From Thermoplasmata archaeon (GTDB lineage Archaea > Thermoplasmatota > Thermoplasmata > Lutacidiplasmatales > UBA184): a stretch of 7,931 nt of DNA. The stretch spans positions 1 through 7,931 of the forward strand of contig JAJZDF010000021.1 in the NCBI GenBank assembly GCA_021828715.1, written 5' to 3'. The notes beneath the pieces were generated by a model that did no database searches, was not told where the DNA came from, and saw nothing but the letters and a program-made list of their open reading frames with translations. This document shows positions 1-6,193 of the stretch, one piece after another. The position numbers and the translations under genes were made by a program. The first letter of the stretch is position 1; each line of letters begins with the position of its first letter.

Positions 1-2
1 TC

Positions 3-557
3 GGCATTCGCGACACCCTGCGGCGCTGGCCGATGCTGCTGCGCTCGGGGCTGATCGCCGTCGTGCTCGGCCTCATCCCCGGCCTCGGCGGCTTCACGGC
101 GAATTTCATCGCCTACGGCGTCGGGCCCCGCCGGCTGTTCGCCAACGCCTTGGCGGTGACGATCGTCCTCTCGACGATCGTGCTCACGGCATCGCTGGCG
201 GTGGGCCTCGGCGGCTATCTCGCCCTCGGAAAGCCCGTCACGACCGACCTGCTGGATGCCCTGCTGGGCTACACGATCCCGATGACGTATGCGAGCGCCC
301 TGTTCGCCACGCTCCTGGGGATCATCTGGTCGGCGCTCTCGACCCCCCGGATGGGCCTCAACAGTCCGGTGGGGGTAGCCCCGATCCTCGGCGTGGCGCC
401 GCCGGTGCTCGTCCTGCTGCTCGCCGAGAGCGTGGCGCGCGCGGAGTATTACTACGTCACGGTGGGGACGGCGGCGGGATTCCTGGTCCTGGTGGCGGTG
501 TTGCTCGCCGCCTCCGACCGGATCATGGACCGGGAGCGGTACCTATCGTCGATGTGA
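3..557 (+). CDS. ABC transporter permease, C-terminal part (ABC-2-like), truncated by window start
   Basis: Membrane subunit of a likely ABC exporter. The frame is open to the left edge (the visible part starts GIRDTLRRWPMLL), so the true start lies upstream and the ATG at 33 is probably internal. The visible 185 residues hold about five hydrophobic segments. Counting from that ATG they lie near residues 7-30, 36-66, 79-103, 112-134 and 139-160, and a short basic/acidic tail (DRIMDRERYLSSM) follows. No soluble domain is seen. The stop codon overlaps the start of the ATPase gene by 4 nt (GTGA at 554-557), which implies co-transcription, coupled translation and a shared complex. Assignment to the ABC-2 type rests on this context and the pattern of membrane segments, not on a diagnostic motif. 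The substrate cannot be told. It could also be a non-ABC membrane protein, but the tight coupling makes that less likely. Confidence 0.72.
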   Translation, partial: GIRDTLRRWPMLLRSGLIAVVLGLIPGLGGFTANFIAYGVGPRRLFANALAVTIVLSTIVLTASLAVGLGGYLALGKPVTTDLLDALLGYTIPMTYASALFATLLGIIWSALSTPRMGLNSPVGVAPILGVAPPVLVLLLAESVARAEYYYVTVGTAAGFLVLVAVLLAASDRIMDRERYLSSM

Positions 558-1438
558 GGCGGTCCACGGTGCCCGATGCCTCCGAACCCTCCCGGGTGAC
601 CCTCGAATGCCGTGAACTCAGCGCGGGGTATCACGGCCGGCGCGTCCTCGACCGGATCTCATTCCGCCTCGGCGAGCCGGCGATCTATGTGCTCCTCGGT
701 CCGAACGGGGCCGGCAAGACCACGCTCTTCCGGGCGATCGCGGGGATCCTGCGGCCGTACACGGGTTCCGTCTTCGTCGGGGGGCGGCCCGCCGACCACC
801 CGGAGGCCCGGGCCCGGCTTCACTTCCTTTCGCACCTGGACGGGCTGCCGGACGGCCTGCGGGTGGACGAAGCGCTCGGGCTCTACGCCGCGGTCGAGGG
901 AGCGACCTCCCCCGACGTAGAGCGGGTCCTCCGGCTGCTCGAGATCGAATCGCTCCGCCATCGGTTCGTCTCGGAGCTGAGCGCCGGCCAGAAGAAGCGG
1001 GTCGCGGTCGCCCGCATCTTCCTGCGGGAACGGGACGTCTACCTGCTCGACGAGCCGACCGCCAACCTCGACCCGAAGGCGGCGAGCGAGATCCGCGACC
1101 TCGTGCTCCGGCTCAGCCGGAACCGGCTCGTCCTCTACTCGTCCCACAACCTCTTCGAGGCCCGGGAGATCGGCACGTACGTCCTCGCCCTCAAGGACGG
1201 GCGGCTGAGCCTCTTCGACCGGATCGCGGATCTACGGGCCGCGAAGTTCGTCGTCGGCGTGCGCGCGTGGGCCGGGGGGGAGATGCTCGCCTCGGCACCG
1301 CGCCGGGGGGAATACGCCCTGTTCGAGCTGTCGGGCCCGGAGGCGGTCGCCGGACTCATCCGGGAGCTGGAGACGAAAGGGGTCCAGCTTCGGGAGATCC
1401 GGGAGATGGGCAATCCGCTCGAGGACCTGTTCGCCTGA
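554..1438 (+). CDS. ABC transporter ATP-binding protein
   Basis: Nucleotide-binding subunit that hydrolyses ATP to drive the upstream permease, acting at the cytoplasmic membrane face. All core motifs but one are visible in the 294 residues: Walker A GPNGAGKTT (49-57), signature LSAGQKKRV (142-150), Walker B plus D-loop VYLLDEPTANLD (162-173) and the switch histidine (H198 in YSSHNL). The Q-loop is odd. Where a glutamine is expected after the strand, the sequence reads FLSHLDGLP (91-99), with no Gln. The C-terminal 70 residues form a small extra domain ending GNPLEDLFA, like the tails of ABC-2 exporter ATPases ('SLEDVF'). The GTG at 554 overlaps the permease stop. The in-frame GTG at 569 is an alternative, since GAGGCGG at 556-562 sits 6 nt before it, and it would remove five residues. 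Drug, polysaccharide or heme-type export are all possible; the substrate is not determinable. Confidence 0.9.
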   Translation: MRRSTVPDASEPSRVTLECRELSAGYHGRRVLDRISFRLGEPAIYVLLGPNGAGKTTLFRAIAGILRPYTGSVFVGGRPADHPEARARLHFLSHLDGLPDGLRVDEALGLYAAVEGATSPDVERVLRLLEIESLRHRFVSELSAGQKKRVAVARIFLRERDVYLLDEPTANLDPKAASEIRDLVLRLSRNRLVLYSSHNLFEAREIGTYVLALKDGRLSLFDRIADLRAAKFVVGVRAWAGGEMLASAPRRGEYALFELSGPEAVAGLIRELETKGVQLREIREMGNPLEDLFA

Positions 1439-1454
1439 GATCGGCCGACGGGGC

Positions 1455-1470
1455 CCGGGAACGATCCCGG
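1455..1470 (+). terminator. Hairpin just downstream of the ABC ATPase gene
   Basis: A perfect 6-bp inverted repeat CCGGGA / TCCCGG around the loop ACGA begins 17 nt after the ATPase stop codon, in the convergent gap between the ABC pair and the propeller gene. No T-run follows, so neither a bacterial intrinsic terminator nor a typical archaeal T-tract terminator is complete. It may only stabilise a 3' end. The rest of the 278-bp gap (1439-1716) holds nothing else I can name, apart from a short pyrimidine stretch (CCTTTTCCT near 1710-1718) that could serve as a weak plus-strand termination tract. Confidence 0.25.
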
Positions 1471-1716
1471 AAACAAGCCGTCACCGTATCCGCCCCCCTC
1501 CGCCCGCCGCGCGTGCGGAAGCGTGGACGAGGCGGATGCCCCCCTCTCGCCCGGGAGGCCGGACGATGCCGGGGGAGGCCGCGAGGGGGGATCGGCCCGG
1601 TGCCGCCCAGTTGGGTAGGCGAGCTTCGGCGGCTGGGATCGATGGCACGAGCGGGAGAGGACATGGCCGGAGGCGATGGCCGCCGTTGGCTACCGGGGCG
1701 CCCGAGGGTCCTTTTC

Positions 1717-3987
1717 CTAGGTGGACGGGGGGAATCCACTCTCCGTGCCCTCACCGGAGGGTGGCGCCCCGCCCCGGGCTCCGTCGGCGGGGGACCCCTC
1801 GGACGTCGGCGGAGGAGGTCGGCGGGAGCGGCGTCGGCGGACCAGGGTCAGCGCCGCACCGGTCCCCACGATCGCGGCGACGATCGCGACCGCGAGGTAG
1901 GCCCACGGGAATCCCGAGGAGGGAGCGGGTGCCGGTCCCGTGGTCGGACCCGAAGGGATCGAGACCCGCACGATCGCGGGTCCCGCGCCTACCGATACCG
2001 TGCCGCTCGCATTGGAGGCGCGCGCGGCGGAGGTCCCCCCGATCGTGTAGGCGTAGGTCGCATTGGACGGCACCTCGAATGGAATGGAGTCCGCGGCCGA
2101 ACGGAGGTGCCACGAAGTGCCGGAGGGAACGGAGGAAAGGTTCACGCTCCAATTCGCCCCGCCGGGCAGCCCGCTGACCAAGAACGTGACGGTCGTCCAG
2201 AAGGTGAAGGAGATCGTCCGGTTCACCGGAGCGCCGGCCACGGTAAGGGTACCGTTCGCCGGGGTCGGGAGGTGGGAACCCCCGGCGGCCACCGAGAACG
2301 AGTACGTTCCGTTGGGAAGGTTGAAGGCGATCGTCGACCCGGTCGACGCGCGGCCGGACGACCCCCCGGCGGAAGAGAGGACGGTCACGTTCCACGGGGT
2401 CGATGCGGGGAGGGCGCTCTCGGTAAAGACGACCGGGTAGAACCCTAATGCGAAGGAGACCGCCACCGTGACGTTTGCCCCGTCGACGGGGACCACTCCC
2501 GCGGAGGGCACGGCCGTCCATCCCCGGGCGCCGATCGTGTACCCGTAGCTCCCGTTCGGCTCGGAATAGACGATCGCGCCGCCCGCGGCCCCCGCCTCCA
2601 CCGCTCCGGCCAGGGAGACGTTCCACGCGGTCCCGGTCGGAAGGCCGCTCTCCGTGAAGGCGAGCGAGTAGACGGACACCCGCTGCCAGGAAACGAACCA
2701 GGGCCCATTCCCGTCGAGGATCGTGACGTTGTCGGCGCTCCCCTCCCCGTTGGCGGCGATGTAGACGTACCCGTTCGCGGGGTCGAAGGTCACCCCGAGG
2801 GGACCGGAGCCGACCGCCACTCCCGGCACGACCAGCGCATCGGTCGCCCCGTCAATCACGGTCACGTTGGAGGGGCCCCCGTCGCTGACGTAGAGGTCGT
2901 GGTTCAGGCTGTCGTAGGCAATCCCGGCGGGGGCTGCCCCCGTCCCCAAGGAGATCCCGGTGCCCACGGAACGATCGGTCGTGCCGTTGACCACGGTCAC
3001 GTTGTTGCTCCCATCGTTCGTCACATAGATTCGGCCGTCGCTGGAATCGTAGGCGAGCCCGTCCGGTCCGGATCCAACGGAGATGGATCCCCCGACCACC
3101 CGGTTGGTCGCCGGGTCGACCACGGTCACGTTGTTGCTCCGGGCGTCCGCGACATAGAGCTCCCCCGAGCGGGAATCGAGTGCCAGCGCGCTCGGCCCAC
3201 CCCCGACCGGAAGGGACGAGATGGCGACCGTGTTGGTGGTTCCGTTGATGACCGTCAGGGAATTCGCGCCGGCGTCGGCCACGTAGACATCGCCGTTCGC
3301 GGGATCCGCGAGCACGGCGAGCGGTTGAGAGCCGACGCCGATGCCCCGCACGACCACGGTGTTGGTCGTCCCGTTGATGACGGTGACATTTCCGTCCGGT
3401 TCGTTGGCCACATAGAGGTACCCGTTCCTCGGGTCGAAGGCGATCCCGAAGGGACCGAGACCGACCGGGATGCCGGCGACCAGTACGCGGTCGGTCGTTC
3501 CGTTCAGCACGGTCACGTTCGAGCTTCCCGAATTGGTGACGTACAGGTTGCCGTTGCGCGCGTCGTAGGCGACCTCGGAGGGATAGGTCCCGACGCGGAG
3601 GTCGGGAACGAGGACGGAGTTCGGTGCCCCGGTGAGCCGGACGGTCCCGGTGAGCGCTCCGGATGTCGGACGGTACCCCGCCGGTCCGCCGAGCGCGTAG
3701 CTGTAGTTGCCGAGGGAAGCGTAGAACGTGATGTTCTGTCCGGCCGCGGCCGAGAGGGTCGTGCCGAGCATCGTGACGTTCCACGCAGTCCCTGCGGGGA
3801 GGCCGGTCTCCTCGAACGTCACCGGGACCGAACCGCCGGCCGGCTCGACGCGTCCCGAGCGGACGGGGCGCGCGACGCTTCCGCCGGAAAGGAGCAGCAG
3901 CACGGCGACGAGCACGACCGCGGCGACGGGGGTCGGAAGTCGACGCCGGAGGACGGCGGGGTTGGGCCGGGGGCGGTCCGGTAGCAT
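1717..3987 (-). CDS. Secreted, membrane-anchored YVTN-type beta-propeller surface protein with GLP-W sandwich domains
   Basis: Cell-surface protein of 756 residues with no catalytic motif seen; a binding or structural role is inferred. Order: signal peptide (RRR at 14-16, hydrophobic core 20-34, cleavage near SVA 37-39); a sandwich domain opening VTFEETGLPAGTAWNVTML (56-74); seven repeats of about 43 residues (132-432) of the pattern VGxGPxGxAYDxxNGxLYVxNxxSNNVTVxNGTT; three more sandwich domains opening LAFTESGLPTGTAWNVSL (442-459), VVFTESALPASTPWNVTV (519-536) and VTFLVSGLPGGANWSVNL (600-617); a transmembrane helix (about 694-716); RRRRSRR (717-723); a Pro/Gly/Ser tail. Seven repeats match the blade count of closed seven-bladed propellers. 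About two dozen N-x-S/T sequons suggest heavy N-glycosylation. The start ATG is placed by the signal peptide directly behind it. It stands alone, divergent from the chromate gene. Similar architectures are known in secreted Thermoplasmata proteins. A ligand or adhesion partner is unknown. Confidence 0.9.
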   Translation of the reverse strand: MLPDRPRPNPAVLRRRLPTPVAAVVLVAVLLLLSGGSVARPVRSGRVEPAGGSVPVTFEETGLPAGTAWNVTMLGTTLSAAAGQNITFYASLGNYSYALGGPAGYRPTSGALTGTVRLTGAPNSVLVPDLRVGTYPSEVAYDARNGNLYVTNSGSSNVTVLNGTTDRVLVAGIPVGLGPFGIAFDPRNGYLYVANEPDGNVTVINGTTNTVVVRGIGVGSQPLAVLADPANGDVYVADAGANSLTVINGTTNTVAISSLPVGGGPSALALDSRSGELYVADARSNNVTVVDPATNRVVGGSISVGSGPDGLAYDSSDGRIYVTNDGSNNVTVVNGTTDRSVGTGISLGTGAAPAGIAYDSLNHDLYVSDGGPSNVTVIDGATDALVVPGVAVGSGPLGVTFDPANGYVYIAANGEGSADNVTILDGNGPWFVSWQRVSVYSLAFTESGLPTGTAWNVSLAGAVEAGAAGGAIVYSEPNGSYGYTIGARGWTAVPSAGVVPVDGANVTVAVSFALGFYPVVFTESALPASTPWNVTVLSSAGGSSGRASTGSTIAFNLPNGTYSFSVAAGGSHLPTPANGTLTVAGAPVNRTISFTFWTTVTFLVSGLPGGANWSVNLSSVPSGTSWHLRSAADSIPFEVPSNATYAYTIGGTSAARASNASGTVSVGAGPAIVRVSIPSGPTTGPAPAPSSGFPWAYLAVAIVAAIVGTGAALTLVRRRRSRRPPPPTSEGSPADGARGGAPPSGEGTESGFPPST
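2692..3594 (-). repeat. Seven tandem propeller-blade repeats, period 129 bp
   Basis: This stretch encodes residues 132-432 of the surface protein as seven tandem blades. On the minus strand they begin near 3594, 3465, 3336, 3207, 3078, 2949 and 2814. Six spacings can be read: the first five are 129 nt (43 codons), and the sixth is 135 nt because blade six carries two extra residues. DNA-level similarity persists. A 23-bp stretch at 2989-3011 recurs exactly at 3118-3140, precisely one period away. This suggests that blades duplicated or were homogenised fairly recently. Confidence 0.85.
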
Positions 3988-4008
3988 GCATTGGGGAGGC
4001 CGCCCACC

Positions 4009-4014
4009 CTAAAG
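4009..4014 (-). promoter_or_regulatory. Possible TATA-like element for the propeller gene
   Basis: On the minus strand the sequence reads CTTTAG, centred about 25 nt upstream of the propeller ATG (3987-3985). It is one of few AT-rich spots in a very GC-rich region. The spacing fits an archaeal TATA box driving a leaderless or nearly leaderless transcript. No Shine-Dalgarno sequence precedes the ATG, which agrees. The element is short and non-consensus, so the call is weak. Confidence 0.35.
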
Positions 4015-4100
4015 CGGTGCCCCCCGCCGCCGCCAAGCCTCGTGACCCAGGGGGAGGTTTGCGGCACGGAGCGCGCGAGAGGCCCCACCGCGGGCCGGCC

Positions 4101-4112
4101 CATTTTCCGGAA
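4101..4112 (+). promoter_or_regulatory. Possible promoter/operator patch for the chromate-resistance gene
   Basis: CATTTTCCGGAA is the most AT-rich patch between the divergent propeller and chromate genes. It contains the perfect 8-bp palindrome TTCCGGAA (4105-4112) beside the TATA-like ATTTTC (4102-4107). If used as a TATA box it would place the transcript start near 4130, leaving a leader of about 65 nt (to ATG 4195) or 115 nt (to ATG 4246). A palindrome touching a TATA box is a common operator position in archaea. This is inference only. Confidence 0.25.
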
Positions 4113-4144
4113 GGGCGGAAACGGTTCGGGGCCGAGGCAGCCCC

Positions 4145-4168
4145 CCGCGGGCAACCCCGCTGCCGCGG
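4145..4168 (+). repeat. GC-rich hairpin in the leader of the chromate-resistance gene
   Basis: Two CCGCGG hexamers (4145-4150 and 4163-4168) lie in an inverted arrangement. With one bulged G the stem extends to eight pairs (CCGCGG-GCA against TGCCGCGG), leaving a 7-nt loop. It lies between the suspected promoter and the coding start, so it could be a leader structure. Such stems also arise by chance at this GC content. Confidence 0.3.
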
Positions 4169-4245
4169 CCCGGCATCCTAGGCTGTGCCAACCGATGGAG
4201 CAACGTCAAGGCTACCACGGCATCCCGGATGCGGGGCATGGGGCC

Positions 4246-4710
4246 ATGAAGTGGGTAACCCGAGAGAGGGCGAAGGTCGATCGCATTGCCTGTCCGTGGC
4301 TGATCCAGCGGTTCATCGATCCGGGGGCCGAGTTCCTCTACGTGCCGAAGGAGCAGGTTGCCGAGGTCGCGCGGACGCAGTCGGCCATTCCCTACGACAC
4401 CCCCGAGGCGGAGATCCGCCACTTTCGCGAAGGGGACGAGGAGTTTGTCAGCTTCGATGCTCTCCTCCGAAAGTTCGGGCTGAGCGATCCGGCCCTCCTC
4501 GAACTCGCCAAGATCGTCCGGGTCGCGGACGGGGGATCGGGCGAGTCGGCCGAGGCGGCGGGTCTCGTGGCGGCGGCGACGGGCTTCCGGGAGATCGCGA
4601 AGGACGATCTGGAGAACCAGCGGCTCCAGTTCCCCCTCTACGACGCCCTTTACGCCTTCTGCCGTTCCCGCGTCGATGGCCGAGCCGCCCCTTCCCCGAC
4701 CGGTCGCTGA
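4246..4710 (+). CDS. Stand-alone chromate-resistance family protein (ChrB C-terminal domain, PF09828-like)
   Basis: Cytoplasmic protein of 154 residues matching the C-terminal domain of ChrB across its whole length. Family-like blocks are WVTRERAKVDRIACPWLIQR (3-22), FIDPGAEFLYVP (23-34), PYDTPEAEIRH (49-59), FDALLRKFGLSDPALLELAKIVR (70-92, one block) and LYDALYAFCR (131-140). Only two cysteines occur, C16 and C139. In bacterial chromate operons ChrB proteins sense chromate or aid resistance; the biochemical role of the isolated domain is not settled. I chose ATG 4246 because relatives begin with MKWVTRE. An in-frame ATG at 4195 would add 17 residues (MEQRQGYHGIPDAGHGA). Neither start has a clear Shine-Dalgarno sequence. 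The 3' end overlaps the next gene by 35 nt, so the two are almost surely one transcript. No CHR-type ChrA transporter or DNA-binding N-terminal ChrB domain is present here. Confidence 0.88.
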   Translation: MKWVTRERAKVDRIACPWLIQRFIDPGAEFLYVPKEQVAEVARTQSAIPYDTPEAEIRHFREGDEEFVSFDALLRKFGLSDPALLELAKIVRVADGGSGESAEAAGLVAAATGFREIAKDDLENQRLQFPLYDALYAFCRSRVDGRAAPSPTGR

Positions 4711-5911
4711 CGGGGCGGCCGCCGACCGCCTCCGGCTCACCACCGCGCGAGGGCTGCGCGGGCTCGGCGCCGGAGCGCTCTCGGTCGTCTTCGCCTTCGA
4801 CCTCGCCCGGGGAGGCTATGCCGCCTGGCAGGTCGGCCTCGCGCTGGGGCTGGCGATGGCCGCGGCCGCCGCCTGGGCGGTCGTCATTCCCGGCCGACTT
4901 TCCCGGCTCTCGAAAAGAACGTTGCTCGGATTCGGCGCATTGTCGATCGTCGCGGGCGGGGTCCTGGTCTGGTACGATGCGACCGACCCGTGGACCCTGG
5001 TGCCGGCACTGCTCCTCGGCGGCATCGTGGCCGGCGGCTCGGATCTGAGCCCACTTGGCGCCCTCGAACAAGGACTGCTGGCGAGCTCGGTCGAGCCGTC
5101 GGGACGGACCCGGGCGTTCGTGCATTACAACTTCGTTGGATACATCGGGACGGCGATCGGCGCCGGGATCGCCGGTCCGCTGTCGGCGATCCGGTTTACG
5201 GCAACCGGGGCGCGCGATCCGGTCTGGCTCCTCTACGGAGCGGTCGGAGTCGCCCTCGCCGCCGTCTACCTCTGGCGGGACTCCCGCCGGGCGGAGGCGG
5301 AGCGGCCCCGGCTGTTCCGACCGCTTTCGGAGGCTCACCGGGGACCGATCCTAAGGCTGTCGGGCCTCCTCGCGGTCGACGCCCTGGGGGGCGGGCTCGT
5401 CGCGAACGCGCTGGTTTCCTACTATCTGCTGACGCGCTTCGGCGCGTCGACCGACCTGGTCGGCGCCGTGTTGGCGCTGGCGAGCGTGGCCGCCGGAGGT
5501 TCGTTGCTCCTCGCCCTCCCGCTCGCCCGGCGAATCGGCCTCGTGCCCACCATGGTGTTCACCCACCTCCCCTCGAGCCTCCTCCTGGTCCTGTTCGCGT
5601 TCGTCCCGACCGTCGCGATTGCCGGGGCCGTCTGGGTCGCACGGGCGACGATCTCTCAGATGGATGTGCCGACCCGGCATTCGTACACGCAGGCGATCGT
5701 TCCGCGAGAGGAGGGGGCGGCCGCCGCCGGGTATACGACCGCCGCCCGGAGCACCCAGGCGCTCGGGGGCCCGATCTCGGGGGCGTTGTTCTCGGCCGGT
5801 GGCCCCTGGCTCGCCGCGCCGTTCGCGATCGCGGGCTCGGTCAAGATTGTGTACGATCTCGCCCTCTATCGGGGGTTCCGCCATCGGCGGCCCCCGGAGG
5901 AGGAGGCGTGA
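4676..5911 (+). CDS. MFS transporter, 12 TM, paired with the chromate-resistance protein
   Basis: Integral membrane secondary transporter of 411 residues with about twelve hydrophobic segments in two halves (roughly 28-45, 50-72, 82-100, 106-120, 148-170, 183-200; then 228-251, 258-284, 289-310, 312-328, 350-374, 376-397). A charged cytoplasmic loop (201-227, RDSRRAEAERPR...) separates the halves, as usual for the superfamily. The stretch SQMDVPTRHSYTQAIVP (327-343) resembles a loop found in a subgroup of drug/metabolite-type MFS proteins. ATG 4676 is the only plausible start before the first helix and lies inside the preceding gene in another frame. The overlap suggests translational coupling. 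From context, efflux of chromate, another oxyanion or a metal complex is a reasonable guess, but the sequence does not show the substrate. Confidence 0.88.
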   Translation: MAEPPLPRPVADGAAADRLRLTTARGLRGLGAGALSVVFAFDLARGGYAAWQVGLALGLAMAAAAAWAVVIPGRLSRLSKRTLLGFGALSIVAGGVLVWYDATDPWTLVPALLLGGIVAGGSDLSPLGALEQGLLASSVEPSGRTRAFVHYNFVGYIGTAIGAGIAGPLSAIRFTATGARDPVWLLYGAVGVALAAVYLWRDSRRAEAERPRLFRPLSEAHRGPILRLSGLLAVDALGGGLVANALVSYYLLTRFGASTDLVGAVLALASVAAGGSLLLALPLARRIGLVPTMVFTHLPSSLLLVLFAFVPTVAIAGAVWVARATISQMDVPTRHSYTQAIVPREEGAAAAGYTTAARSTQALGGPISGALFSAGGPWLAAPFAIAGSVKIVYDLALYRGFRHRRPPEEEA

Positions 5912-6193
5912 CGGGGACGCGCCGCATCGTGGCCCGGGACGACATCGGGCGCCGGGCCCGCCGTCACCCGCCGGGAGTATCGCCACCCTCCGCGAGGAGA
6001 CCCGCCTGCCCCGGACCGGCGGTATCGTCGCTTCCCCGATGGACCAGCCACCGCCGTTCCGCCTCCTGGAACCGGAGCGAGGCGCTATCGGGAGCGGGCT
6101 CGCCCTGGCTCCGTCGCGCTTCGTTCGCCGCGGAGCGTCCCGTTTCCCCTATTGGAACGAACGGTATATCCGCCGGCCGGCGTACGCACCCCC
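5912..6193. other. Intergenic region between MFS gene and FkbM-like gene
   Basis: This gap of 282 bp has no convincing gene. Frames open through it are Arg/Pro/Ser-rich continuations of shadow frames. A small GC hairpin (CGGGC at 5946-5950, GCCCG at 5956-5960) lies about 35 nt after the MFS stop and has no T-run. The only promoter signal I see is the TATA box near 6165, listed separately. Confidence 0.5.
6165..6169 (+). promoter_or_regulatory. TATA box of the FkbM-like gene (leaderless promoter)
   Basis: TATAT in the context ACGGTATATCC is an isolated AT-rich motif in GC-rich DNA. Its centre lies 27 nt before the GTG at 6194. That is the expected distance between an archaeal TATA box and a transcription start, so the mRNA would begin at or next to the start codon. 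It argues against the TTG at 6152, which lies upstream of the box. The stretch GGAACGAACGG just before it could hold a BRE, but I cannot define one. Confidence 0.6.

Noticed and set aside
1267..2448. Plus-strand open frame of 393 codons across the end of the ABC gene, the gap and the 3' end of the propeller gene
   Set aside because: Its translation is almost only Arg, Gly, Pro and Ser, and it overlaps two well-supported genes.
2692..3594. Regular spacing considered as a CRISPR array or DNA satellite
   Set aside because: The units are 129 bp, diverged, in frame and encode propeller blades. There are no short identical repeats with unique spacers and no cas genes.
2899..3984. Long plus-strand open frame (361 codons) antisense to the propeller, itself with repeated segments such as VDHGHVVAP
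   Set aside because: Its repeats are the mirror of the 129-bp blade repeats. A stop-free antisense frame is copied along with each blade. Composition is typical of a shadow, and the minus-strand protein has a signal peptide, domains and an anchor.
4099..4195. Structured RNA or tRNA in the divergent gap (GGTTCGGGGCC resembles a T-arm)
   Set aside because: No acceptor stem, anticodon arm or CCA context fits around it. The match is limited to a few common bases.
3991..4245. N-terminal extension of the chromate-resistance protein from TTG 3991
   Set aside because: The added 85 residues are Pro/Gly/Arg-rich, unlike the family, and span the likely promoter region. Relatives begin at MKWVTRE.
6152..6193. 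TTG start for the FkbM-like gene
   Set aside because: It lies upstream of the TATA box at 6165, so a transcript from that box would not include it.
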